Of a DNA stretch of 8,653 bases, positions 1-6,808 are shown piece after piece. The translations under genes and the position numbers were made by a program. The DNA is from Alphaproteobacteria bacterium (GTDB taxonomy: Bacteria > Pseudomonadota > Alphaproteobacteria > ATCC43930 > CGMCC-115725): contig VAZF01000338.1 of the NCBI GenBank assembly GCA_005888425.1, positions 1 through 8,653 of the forward strand, written 5' to 3'. The first letter of the stretch is position 1. Each line of letters starts with the position of its first letter. Under the pieces are notes generated by a model. That model was not told the origin of the DNA, searched no databases, and saw only the letters and a list, made by a program, of their open reading frames with translations.

Positions 1-599
1 TGACCGAGATGGGGATTGATGGCATCACCGTCTCGCCGGGTTACGCCTATGAGCGGGCTCCCGATCAGGCGCATTTCCTCAGCCGCCGCCGCACGAAGGA
101 GCTGTTCCGCGAAATCTTCAAGCGGCAGAACGGCAGCCGGTGGTCGTTCAACCAGTCGAGCCTATTTCTCGATTTCCTGGCCGGCAATCAGACCTATCAC
201 TGCACGCCGTGGGGCAACCCGACGCGCAACTATTTCGGCTGGCAGCGTCCCTGCTACCTCCTCGGTGAGGGCTATACGAAGAGCTTCAAGGAGCTGATGG
301 AGGAAACGGACTGGGATTCCTACGGCACCGGCAATTACGAGAAATGCGCCCAGTGCATGGTACACAGCGGTTATGAGGCGACGGCGGTTGTCGATTCGGT
401 GCACCACCCGCTGAAAGCGGCCATGGTCAGCCTACGCGGCTTGCGCACAACCGGGGAGATGGCGCCGGAAATCCCGCTCGACCGGCAGCGGCCGGCCGAA
501 TACGTCTTCTCCCGTCATGTCGAAGAGGCGATGCAGCGCCTGAATCGCGGCTCAGATAGAAGCAAACGCGAGCCGCAGCGCGCGGGCGGGGCCGGCTAG
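1..599 (+). CDS. hpnH: HpnH, adenosylhopene synthase (radical SAM), 3' part only
   Basis: This is the C-terminal part of the radical-SAM enzyme that joins a 5'-deoxyadenosyl group to hopene, the first step of hopanoid side-chain building. The reading frame is open from the window edge (codons from position 3), so the N-terminus with the CxxxCxxC iron-sulfur motif lies outside. About 198 residues are visible, starting with the family-typical TEMGIDGITVSPGYAYERAP. Four cysteines characteristic of the HpnH C-terminal domain are present: in YHCTPWG (codon at 201), RPCYLL (252) and the KCAQC pair (345 and 354). They are probably auxiliary cluster or metal ligands, by analogy with SPASM-like domains (inference). 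The last 20 or so residues are rich in Arg, Gly and Ala, look poorly conserved, and lie in the 48-bp antisense overlap with hpnG. Family identity is near certain. Confidence 0.95.
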   Translation, partial: TEMGIDGITVSPGYAYERAPDQAHFLSRRRTKELFREIFKRQNGSRWSFNQSSLFLDFLAGNQTYHCTPWGNPTRNYFGWQRPCYLLGEGYTKSFKELMEETDWDSYGTGNYEKCAQCMVHSGYEATAVVDSVHHPLKAAMVSLRGLRTTGEMAPEIPLDRQRPAEYVFSRHVEEAMQRLNRGSDRSKREPQRAGGAG

Positions 600-1226
600 C
601 GCGCTCAGGGCTTGGTGGGTCTCCCGCGCGAGACCAAAGAGCGAGGCGATCTGGCGAGGCCGCCGCAGCACTTCGGCTGCGACGCGGATTATCGCGGGGG
701 TGCCGTTCTCGGCAAGCGGGATCAAGGCTGCCGGTGGCAATTCCCGTGTCGACGGGTCAGCGATCGTGCGCAGGACCAGGAACGGGATGCCGGCCGCTTC
801 GGCGGCGCGCGCGACGATGGCGCTTTCGAGATCGACAGCAACGGCGCCGGTTTCGCGCCAAGCGCGCGTTTTGTCGTCTTCGGTCGCAAGAATTGCGCGG
901 GAACCGAGCACCGCTCCTTCAACCGCGCCGATTCGCCCCCCGAGGCCGCGGATTTGCTGCTGAAACCGCTCGTTCGGGCGCCAGTGATGGTCATCGCCGA
1001 TGACCTCAGCCGAGAGGATCACATGACCGGGTTTGAGATGGGGTGAGAGGCCGCCCGCGACGCCGAAGCTGACGAGACATTTCGCGTCGCGCGCCGCGTC
1101 CTTGACGAGCGCCGTTGTGCGCTCGGGATCGCCCGCGCCAACAATGACCTGAAACCCGGCCGCTCTGGCAACCCTCGCCTCCGCCGCAAGGCCGGAGGTG
1201 CAGAGCACCGGTGTCAAAATGCGCAT
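552..1226 (-). CDS. hpnG: HpnG, hopanoid-associated nucleoside phosphorylase
   Basis: This 224-residue protein belongs to the nucleoside phosphorylase/MTA-SAH nucleosidase superfamily. In hopanoid producers HpnG acts on adenosylhopane from HpnH, removing adenine to give ribosylhopane (phosphate). Visible motifs: the N-terminal GLAAEAR containing an acidic residue (Glu16), the SFGVAGGL loop at residues 53-60 (phosphate/ribose-binding type), AVDLESA at 130-136 (matching the VDMEgA nucleoside-binding motif of relatives), and RTIADPS at 153-159. The ATG at 1226 is preceded by a good Shine-Dalgarno (AAGGGGA, 4 nt gap), which fixes the start. It is separated from the shc operon by a terminator-like hairpin and about 180 bp, so it probably has its own promoter. 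Its 3' end runs 48 bp into hpnH on the other strand. Confidence 0.93.
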   Translation of the reverse strand: MRILTPVLCTSGLAAEARVARAAGFQVIVGAGDPERTTALVKDAARDAKCLVSFGVAGGLSPHLKPGHVILSAEVIGDDHHWRPNERFQQQIRGLGGRIGAVEGAVLGSRAILATEDDKTRAWRETGAVAVDLESAIVARAAEAAGIPFLVLRTIADPSTRELPPAALIPLAENGTPAIIRVAAEVLRRPRQIASLFGLARETHQALSALAGPARALRLAFASI

Positions 1227-1230
1227 TCAG

Positions 1231-1237
1231 TCCCCTT
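1231..1237 (-). promoter_or_regulatory. Ribosome binding site of hpnG
   Basis: On the - strand AAGGGGA lies 4 nt before the ATG at 1226. It is the clearest Shine-Dalgarno sequence in the window and supports both this start and independent translation of hpnG. The genes of the coupled run (hpnA to shc) show little or no such motif before their starts. Confidence 0.6.
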
Positions 1238-1317
1238 CGCTGCGAAAACCGGCATGAGCATTCGGAATGACACAACCCGCGATTTAGCCCCACACCCCCC
1301 GTGTGCGGGACACGGCA

Positions 1318-1362
1318 GGCTATCCAGGCTTATGCATACCGCAGCAGCAATCGGCTATCCAG
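1318..1362. repeat. Direct repeat GGCTATCCAG, two copies
   Basis: The + strand 10-mer GGCTATCCAG occurs at 1318-1327 and again at 1353-1362, offset by 35 bp, flanking a palindromic TATGCATA. A second 10-mer, CGCACTTTCC, also occurs twice (1366-1375 and 1433-1442), and GCAATCGGCT at 1347 is echoed by GCAATTGGCT at 1391. The repeats could be regulator half-sites upstream of hpnG or the residue of an old local duplication. The copies are short, so chance is not excluded. Confidence 0.35.
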
Positions 1363-1402
1363 CGTCGCACTTTCCCTACGCGACCCGGCGGCAATTGGCT
1401 AC

Positions 1403-1435
1403 AAAAAAATCGCCGCGGCGCCTTGCCGGAGCCGC
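1403..1435 (-). terminator. Putative rho-independent terminator after the shc operon and P450 remnant
   Basis: Reading the - strand, GCGGC (1435-1431), an 11-nt loop, GCCGC (1419-1415), GGCGA, then seven T (1409-1403). The GC-rich stem followed by a T run is the usual intrinsic terminator layout. It sits 23 bp beyond the P450 remnant's stop codon, where a terminator for the leftward operon is expected. The stem is short (5 bp, with alternative bulged pairings), so this is plausible rather than certain. Confidence 0.45.
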
Positions 1436-1458
1436 ACTTTCCGGGCCGTTGTTGCAGA

Positions 1459-1710
1459 TCAGCCTGAACCGCGCGGGATCAGCCGGAAGGGCGGCGGCGT
1501 CTCCGGCTGCAGGGTGACCAACCCAACCGGCGCGATCGGGCGATGCTGAGCCAGCTCGATTCGGAACGCCCGCACTAAGGCGGCAGTCACGAGCACCAGT
1601 TCGGTCAACGCAAACGGCGCGCCAACGCAGACGCGCGGCCCGGCGCCAAACGGCATATAGGCGAAGCGCGGCGGCGCCAGGGCATCCGGCATAAAGCGCG
1701 AGGGGTCTAC
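1459..1710 (-). pseudogene. Cytochrome P450, 3' remnant with heme-binding motif
   Basis: About 83 codons match only the C-terminal end of a bacterial cytochrome P450. They begin in the region just before the heme loop (DPSRFMPD), continue through FGAGPRVCVG, which fits the signature FxxGxRxCxG with the axial Cys codon at 1627-1629, then the L-helix (APFALTELVLVTAALVRAF), and end at a plausible natural stop after PPFRLIPR. A whole P450 has roughly 400-460 residues. Everything upstream (I-helix, ExxR motif) is absent, because the intact shc gene ends at 1754, only 43 bp away. The open frame extends upstream into shc as far as 1818, but those residues do not look like P450. A short peptide could start at the ATG at 1692, but it could not fold as a P450. 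This looks like the scar of a deletion or replacement. Confidence 0.8.
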
Positions 1711-1753
1711 GCGGGAAGTTAGGCCGGGTTCCCGGCCGATCCGGCGGCGCAGG

Positions 1754-3721
1754 CTACAGTCCGAAGGCGACCCGCCGCGAATTGGCCAGCGACAACCGGC
1801 GATAGCGCGCGAGGGCAAAGAGCGGGAAAAACGCGCGATAGCCGTGGTAGCGCAGATAGAAGACGCGCGGGAAGCCCACAGCCGTGTACCACGGTTCGTT
1901 CCAATTGCCGTCGCGATCCTGGCTCTCGATCAGGTAAGCGATGCCACGCGCCACTGCCGGATGCGCGACCTCGCCGGCTGCCATCAACGCGAGGAGCGCC
2001 CACGCCGTCTGGGAGGCGGTGCTGTCCGGCGCCTCGCCATGCGGCTTGTCGGGCCAGTAACTCTCGCCGGATTCACCCCAACCCCCATCCGCGCGTTGAT
2101 AGGATAACAACCAAACTACAGCGCGCCGGATCTCGGGCGAGGCCGGGTCGAGGCCGATCGCGTTGAGCGCGGCCAGCACTGACCAGGTGCCGTAGATGTA
2201 ATTGGTGCCCCAGCGGCCGAACCAGCTGCCGTCCGCCTCCTGTTCGCGCCGCAGAAAGTCCAGGGCGCCCGCGACGGCGGGGTGATCGGGCGAGAAGCCG
2301 CGCTGCGCCAGAAAGCCGAGACAGCGTGCGCTGACATCGGCGCTCGGCGGATCAAGCAGCGCGCCATGATCGGCGAACGGAATATGGTTGAGGTAGTAAT
2401 GCGTGTTGTCGGCATCGAACGACGCCCAGCCGCCGTTGCGGCTCTGCATGCCGAGGATCCATTCGGCCGCCCGGTCGATTCCCGGCTCGTATGCGGCTCC
2501 GTCAAAGCGGTCGAGCGCCAATGCCACGGCCGCGGTGTCGTCAAGATCGGGGTAGTGCGGATTGGCGTACTGAAAGGCCCAGCCGCCCGGTCGGAGCCCG
2601 GGGCGAGCGATCGCCCAGTCGCCAACCCTGTCGAGCACCTGCCTCTCGGCGAGCCAATCCAGCGCTTGCCGCACCGCGGGCGTCAGACGGGTCTCGCCGA
2701 CTTCCATCAACGCGTGACAGGCAAGCGCCGTGTCCCAAATCGGGGACAGGCAAGGCTGGCAATAGGCCTGCTCGCCATTGTCAACGACGAGCTTGCGCAA
2801 TGCCGCTGTCGCGGCAACCCGGTCCGGGTGGTCCGGCGGGTAGCCGAGGCAGTCGAACATCATCAGTGAGTTGGCCATCGCTGGAAAGATGCCGCCGAGC
2901 CCATCCTCGCCGTTGAGGCGCTCAGTCACGAAGGTGACCGCCTTCTCGATCGCACGGCGGCGCGGCTCCGCCGGGAACATTGGCTCGGCAAGGCGCACGA
3001 TGCGGTCGAGCAATGTGAAGGCATAGCCGGTCGCCGACGGCGTCGCGGGCAGGATCCAGTGGCGCACCGTCTCAGGCGGCTCGACGAACAGCTCGGGGAT
3101 ACGGATGCCATTCGGATTGCGCGCTTTTGGCCGCAGGGCCATCAGCACAAGAAGCGGCACCAGGACGGTTCGCGACCAGTAGGAGATCCTGTCGATGTGA
3201 AACGGGAACCAGCTTGGCAGCAGCATGATCTCGACCGGCATGACCGGCACCGCGTTCCACGGCACCTCGCCGAACAGGGCGAGCAGGATTCGGGTGAAGA
3301 CGTTGCAGCGGCTGGCGCCGCCACGCGCCAGGATCGCCGCACGGGCGCGCTGCATGTGCGGCGCGTCGATCGGATCGCCGGCGGCCTTCAGCGCAAAGTA
3401 CGCCTTGACCGTCGCACTCAGGTCGAATTCGCCGCCATGGAACAGCGGCCAGCCGCCATGCTCGGCCTGCGTGGATTGGAGATAGCGCGCGATGCGCCGT
3501 TCGAGATCAGGCTCGGGCGTGCCGAGATAATGCTGCAGCAGGATATATTCGGCCGGGATTGTCGCATCGGCCTCCAACTCGAACACCCAATGGCCGTCCT
3601 CACGCTGCAGTGACAGCAGCGAAGCGGCCGCGCGGCCGATCGCGTCGTTTAGGCCTGGCACATGCAACGCCGGGCTGACGATCGGCTGGTTTTTGGCTCT
3701 CGCCGTCATTCCCTGGGTCAT
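1754..3721 (-). CDS. shc: Squalene-hopene cyclase
   Basis: This 655-residue class II triterpene cyclase converts squalene to hopene and hopanol at the cytoplasmic membrane. The catalytic acid motif DLDDTA is at residues 392-397 (DxDD of Alicyclobacillus Shc, D374-D377). QW repeats are visible near residues 39-45, 83-91, 426-432, 493-500, 542-548 and 601-607. Hand alignment to the Alicyclobacillus enzyme from memory places the C-terminal aromatics F601/F605/Y609/Y612 at F617/F621/Y625/Y628, all conserved. Y420 becomes F435 and the acid-assisting H451 becomes R466 (in DVSAR). Length is normal and the gene looks intact. The ATG at 3721 overlaps the hpnE stop as ATGA, supporting translational coupling; a second Met at residue 5 is possible. 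In many species this gene is called hpnF. Confidence 0.97.
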   Translation of the reverse strand: MTQGMTARAKNQPIVSPALHVPGLNDAIGRAAASLLSLQREDGHWVFELEADATIPAEYILLQHYLGTPEPDLERRIARYLQSTQAEHGGWPLFHGGEFDLSATVKAYFALKAAGDPIDAPHMQRARAAILARGGASRCNVFTRILLALFGEVPWNAVPVMPVEIMLLPSWFPFHIDRISYWSRTVLVPLLVLMALRPKARNPNGIRIPELFVEPPETVRHWILPATPSATGYAFTLLDRIVRLAEPMFPAEPRRRAIEKAVTFVTERLNGEDGLGGIFPAMANSLMMFDCLGYPPDHPDRVAATAALRKLVVDNGEQAYCQPCLSPIWDTALACHALMEVGETRLTPAVRQALDWLAERQVLDRVGDWAIARPGLRPGGWAFQYANPHYPDLDDTAAVALALDRFDGAAYEPGIDRAAEWILGMQSRNGGWASFDADNTHYYLNHIPFADHGALLDPPSADVSARCLGFLAQRGFSPDHPAVAGALDFLRREQEADGSWFGRWGTNYIYGTWSVLAALNAIGLDPASPEIRRAVVWLLSYQRADGGWGESGESYWPDKPHGEAPDSTASQTAWALLALMAAGEVAHPAVARGIAYLIESQDRDGNWNEPWYTAVGFPRVFYLRYHGYRAFFPLFALARYRRLSLANSRRVAFGL

Positions 3722-5058
3722 GGCAAGGCGCGCTCGCGATCCTCTGTGGTTTCGGGGATGTCCGTCCGCCGCATCGTGACCGGGATAACGGCCGTGGAGG
3801 GGTTGTGATCTCGACTGGCGCGACCTGCTGCGGCAAAGCCGGAGCGAATAGCGCCTTCAATCGTAGCAGGCAAGTCAGTATCGACATAATCGCCTGCAAG
3901 GTGAAGATTGTTCCACGGAGTGGCGGTGCCCGGCCGCCTTTTCACCTGCTCCGGGGTAGCCCGAAACGTCGCGCGCCGCTCCTTGACAATCCGCGCCGGC
4001 GGCACCGGAACGCTGGCGATTCGGTAAGCCGCCGCGACATCGCGCCACAGCCGCCCAGCCAAGCTCTCGGCCGGCTCATCCAGCAGCCGATCGGCGGCGC
4101 TGACCGTGACCGAGACGACCTCGCGTTTCTTGAACACCCACTCCGCCGTACCGCCGACCAGCCCGGCGAAGAGCGGCGCCTCGGCCGGCGCGACATAGCG
4201 GTAATGGGCGTTGACGATCGGCGCGTGCTCGTCCGGGACGGTGAGTCCCGGGACGAGGCGCGCCGCCACGCTGGCCGGCACCGCGAGAATCAGGCTGTCG
4301 GAAGCGCCGAGCGGGACTTGGCTGCTCTCGAAGAGCAATTCGACAGCGCGCCCGTCGGCAAACTCGATGCCGCGCAGCCGCGCGCCGAACCGGATCTCGG
4401 CGCCCTGTCGCCGCAACAATGCCAAGGCGGGGTCGATAAGGCTTTCGGATAGGCCCTCATGTGGCACCAGAGCACGGCACGCCGCACCGCCGCGGCCGAG
4501 CGTCTCAACTAGGATCCGCCAGAAGAGCCGGGCCGAGCCCACTTCGGCGCCAGTGTTCAATGCCGCCACCGCGAGCGGCTCCCAGAGCCGCCGGAACAGC
4601 AAGCTTTTCGGATCGAGCACCGCGGCGACGGTCGCAGTCGCGGGTGCACGGCTCAGCCGCAGCGCTTCGAGATAATCTCGGGGCCTTGTTCCTGGCACCC
4701 GGCGTCCGCTATCGAACAGCCACCAGGGCAGAGCACCGCGGTTGGGCCGCAACTCCCAGCGCTCGCCGGTCGCAAGATCCACAAACGGGACCGCGGCCTC
4801 CGCCGGTCGCTCGAAGGTATCAAGCGCGCCGATTCGCTCGATATAGGCGAGCGCCGCCGAATTGCCGGCGAGCAGCAGATGGTTGCCGTTATCGATCCGG
4901 CAGCCGAGCTCGCTGTCGAAGAATGAGCGGCACCGTCCACCCGCGTGCTGGCTCGCTTCGTAGAGCGAAATGGGGCGGCGTTCCCCGCTCAGCGCGACAG
5001 CAGCGGCCAGACCGGCGACCCCGGCCCCGATGATATGCACCCGGCCAGGCGGCGTCAT
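3718..5058 (-). CDS. hpnE: HpnE, hydroxysqualene reductase (FAD-dependent)
   Basis: This 446-residue FAD-dependent amine-oxidase/phytoene-desaturase-like protein reduces hydroxysqualene to squalene, the last step of the HpnC/D/E squalene route. The N-terminus carries the dinucleotide-binding fold VHIIGAGVAGLAAA (GxGxxG at residues 11-16), with Glu34 in SLYEAS ending the second strand. The GGRCRSF motif follows at 40-46. The C-terminal FAD motif LHLAGDYVDTDLPATIEGAI is at 385-404. The same frame is open for a further 154 codons upstream, but that stretch overlaps hpnD and does not resemble the family. The ATG at 5058 overlaps the hpnD stop as ATGA and puts the Rossmann motif at the very N-terminus, so I chose it. 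The last 30 or so residues look variable. Confidence 0.94.
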   Translation of the reverse strand: MTPPGRVHIIGAGVAGLAAAVALSGERRPISLYEASQHAGGRCRSFFDSELGCRIDNGNHLLLAGNSAALAYIERIGALDTFERPAEAAVPFVDLATGERWELRPNRGALPWWLFDSGRRVPGTRPRDYLEALRLSRAPATATVAAVLDPKSLLFRRLWEPLAVAALNTGAEVGSARLFWRILVETLGRGGAACRALVPHEGLSESLIDPALALLRRQGAEIRFGARLRGIEFADGRAVELLFESSQVPLGASDSLILAVPASVAARLVPGLTVPDEHAPIVNAHYRYVAPAEAPLFAGLVGGTAEWVFKKREVVSVTVSAADRLLDEPAESLAGRLWRDVAAAYRIASVPVPPARIVKERRATFRATPEQVKRRPGTATPWNNLHLAGDYVDTDLPATIEGAIRSGFAAAGRASRDHNPSTAVIPVTMRRTDIPETTEDRERALP

Positions 5059-5933
5059 AGAAGCCCGTGGCGCAATACCAGCCGCAGCTTTTGCGATTTT
5101 GAGAGCCGGACGCGACGGCTCGGATCGCGCCAGCCCTCGCGCAGCAGTGCGTCGAGCATGCCGCGATAGAAGGCGCCCATGACCGCAGCCGGCCGCATCG
5201 CCCAGCGCGAGCAAACCGCCATCGCTTCGGCGGCTTTGTCGAAATGCATCACGGCCAAAGCGGCGACATCGCGGCACGTCGCCGGCAATGCCGGATGCCG
5301 CAATACCGCCAGCGGCTCGGTGGTAGCGATGCCGTGCCGATCGAGGATCTCGCGGGGCAAATAGAGCCGCCCGCGCCGCGCATCCTCGTCCAGGTCGCGC
5401 AGGATGTTGGTCAACTGCAGCGCACGGCCGAGATGGTCGGCGACCGTATGCGCCGCAGGGCCCGCATCGCCGAAGACATGCACCGACAAATGCCCGACCG
5501 CGCCCGCGACCCGGCCGCAATACAGGTCGAGGGTGGCGAGGTCCGGGGCGCGGATATCCTCGGCCGCATCCATTTCCATACCGTCGATAACAGCGTGGAA
5601 GTCATCGCGGCGCAGCCGATAGCGCTCGACCGGCTCGACGAGTGCTCGGGCGACGAGCTGTTGCGGACTGCCGGCATAGAGCTCGTCGATCTCGCGATGC
5701 CATGCGGCTAGCGCCGCCTGCTTTTGGGCCGGTGGCGCAGTATCGTCGGCGATGTCGTCGACCTCGCGGCAGAACGCGTAGATCGCGTACATGCCGTCGC
5801 GGCGCTCACGAGAGAGGAGCCGCATCGCCCAATAGAACGAGGTTCCGGCCGCCTCGACCCTTTGGCGAATGGCCTGGCGCAACGACTCCGCGTCGGGGGC
5901 GGCCCCGACGGTATGCCACACCGTTCCAGTCAT
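5055..5933 (-). CDS. hpnD: HpnD, presqualene diphosphate synthase
   Basis: This 292-residue trans-isoprenyl diphosphate synthase of the squalene/phytoene synthase family condenses two farnesyl diphosphates head-to-head to presqualene diphosphate. The first Asp-rich motif is REVDDIADD (DDIADD at residues 59-64). The second is NILRDLDEDARRGRLYLP (D180 and D184), which with the first binds Mg-diphosphate. FYWAMRLL near residue 33 is family-typical. The open frame extends 156 codons upstream into hpnC without family resemblance. The ATG at 5933, overlapping the hpnC stop as ATGA, gives the expected length. HpnD is told apart from HpnC by the AFCREVDDIADD and LYLPREIL signatures. Confidence 0.94.
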   Translation of the reverse strand: MTGTVWHTVGAAPDAESLRQAIRQRVEAAGTSFYWAMRLLSRERRDGMYAIYAFCREVDDIADDTAPPAQKQAALAAWHREIDELYAGSPQQLVARALVEPVERYRLRRDDFHAVIDGMEMDAAEDIRAPDLATLDLYCGRVAGAVGHLSVHVFGDAGPAAHTVADHLGRALQLTNILRDLDEDARRGRLYLPREILDRHGIATTEPLAVLRHPALPATCRDVAALAVMHFDKAAEAMAVCSRWAMRPAAVMGAFYRGMLDALLREGWRDPSRRVRLSKSQKLRLVLRHGLL

Positions 5934-6808
5934 CCTCTGCGGGCGAGGATACCGGTCAGGAATGCTGCCGTGAAATCGTTTTTCGAGAGCTTGAGCCGGG
6001 TTGCCAGCGGATCGCCACGCCGCAACCGGAGCGCAAGCCGGCCTGCGAGCGCGACGATGACCGCCGATTCCCATCGCAGGCCTCGCGCCGCGACACGGGG
6101 TGGCAGGTCGCGCGCGGTGGCGATCAACGCTTCGGTGCGGTCGAGCAGCGAATCGATAACGCGCCGCAGCCCGGGGACCGCCGCCGGCGCCGCGAGCACC
6201 TCGACGGTGCAGCCGGCCGCCCCGAGATGGTCCAGCGGCAGGTAGACGCGATCGAGCGCATGGTAATCGGCGGCGCAATCCTGCAGGTGATTGAGCACCT
6301 GCAACGCGGAGCAGAGCGCATCGGATGGCGGCCAGGTGTCGCGGCTTTCGCCATGAAGATCGAGCAGTTGCCGCCCGACGGGCGACGCCGAATAGCGGCA
6401 ATAGCCCATCAGATCGTCCCAGTTGCGGTAGCGCAGCTTTGTCGCGTCGAGCCGGAAGGCGTGCAGCACATCATGGCAATGCTGCGCGGTAACGCCGGTC
6501 TCGGCGAGGCTTTGGCGCATCGCCAACGCGGCCGGCGAATCCTCGCCCGGCGGGCCGTAAGCGGCGCCGTCCAGGATCGCCGCCATTCGATCGAGCCGTC
6601 GCACCTTGTCGTCAGGGGTTAATGCCGGGTTGTCGGCAATGTCATCTGCGTTGCGGGCGAAACGATAGAAGGCGTGCACATGCGGCCGCAGGTCGCGCCG
6701 AATCAGCCAGGAGCCGACGGGGAAGTTCTCGCCGCTTCGCCCTTTACCGGACGGGGTCTCGAGGGTGCCCTCTTGGGGCGGCGGAGTCTCGGCGGCAAGA
6801 GCGGTCAT
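5930..6808 (-). CDS. hpnC: HpnC, hydroxysqualene synthase
   Basis: This 292-residue paralogue of HpnD, from the same squalene/phytoene synthase superfamily, converts presqualene diphosphate to hydroxysqualene. HpnC hallmarks are the N-terminal SGENFPVGSWLIRRDLRPHV, the first Asp motif RNADDIADN (DDIAD at 55-59), YCRYSASPVGRQLL at 136-149, and the second Asp region NHLQDCAADY (D177 and D181). The first 25 residues are low in complexity and variable, as is usual in this family. The ATG at 6808 overlaps the hpnA stop as ATGA. Having HpnC next to HpnD and HpnE indicates that squalene is made by the three-enzyme bacterial route rather than by a single squalene synthase. Confidence 0.94.
   Translation of the reverse strand: MTALAAETPPPQEGTLETPSGKGRSGENFPVGSWLIRRDLRPHVHAFYRFARNADDIADNPALTPDDKVRRLDRMAAILDGAAYGPPGEDSPAALAMRQSLAETGVTAQHCHDVLHAFRLDATKLRYRNWDDLMGYCRYSASPVGRQLLDLHGESRDTWPPSDALCSALQVLNHLQDCAADYHALDRVYLPLDHLGAAGCTVEVLAAPAAVPGLRRVIDSLLDRTEALIATARDLPPRVAARGLRWESAVIVALAGRLALRLRRGDPLATRLKLSKNDFTAAFLTGILARRG

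Larger units (their letters stand above)
1227..1402 (-). promoter_or_regulatory. Presumed hpnG promoter/leader region
   Basis: No gene with family resemblance is visible in these 176 bp on either strand. Because a terminator-like hairpin lies just upstream in the direction of hpnG transcription, this interval should hold the hpnG promoter. I cannot pick a confident -35/-10 pair. Visible structure: a repeated 10-mer (CTGGATAGCC on the - strand), a palindromic octamer TATGCATA at 1331-1338 between its copies, and a small hairpin CACAC-CCCCC-GTGTG at 1291-1305. The assignment is positional inference only. Confidence 0.35.

Noticed and set aside
1288..1309. Hairpin CCCaCAC-CCCCC-GTGTGcGGG as a terminator or riboswitch element.
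   Set aside because: Only 5 bp pair perfectly, no T run follows on either strand, and no known riboswitch pattern is visible.
1254..1549. Two + strand open frames (1254-1517, 1301-1549) as small genes.
   Set aside because: No Shine-Dalgarno, no recognisable domain, Arg/Ala-rich composition, and they run antisense across the terminator and the P450 remnant.
1711..1818. Upstream part of the P450 frame as a real N-terminus for a small protein.
   Set aside because: Most of it is an out-of-frame shadow of the shc 3' end, and P450 resemblance starts only at about 1710.
5059..5520. A 154-codon N-terminal extension of hpnE in the same frame.
   Set aside because: It overlaps hpnD, reads as low-complexity Arg/Ala/Gly, and the FAD motif starts right after the ATG at 5058, which also makes the ATGA overlap.
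5934..6401. A 156-codon N-terminal extension of hpnD.
   Set aside because: It overlaps hpnC, lacks similarity to isoprenyl synthases, and would give a protein far longer than the family.
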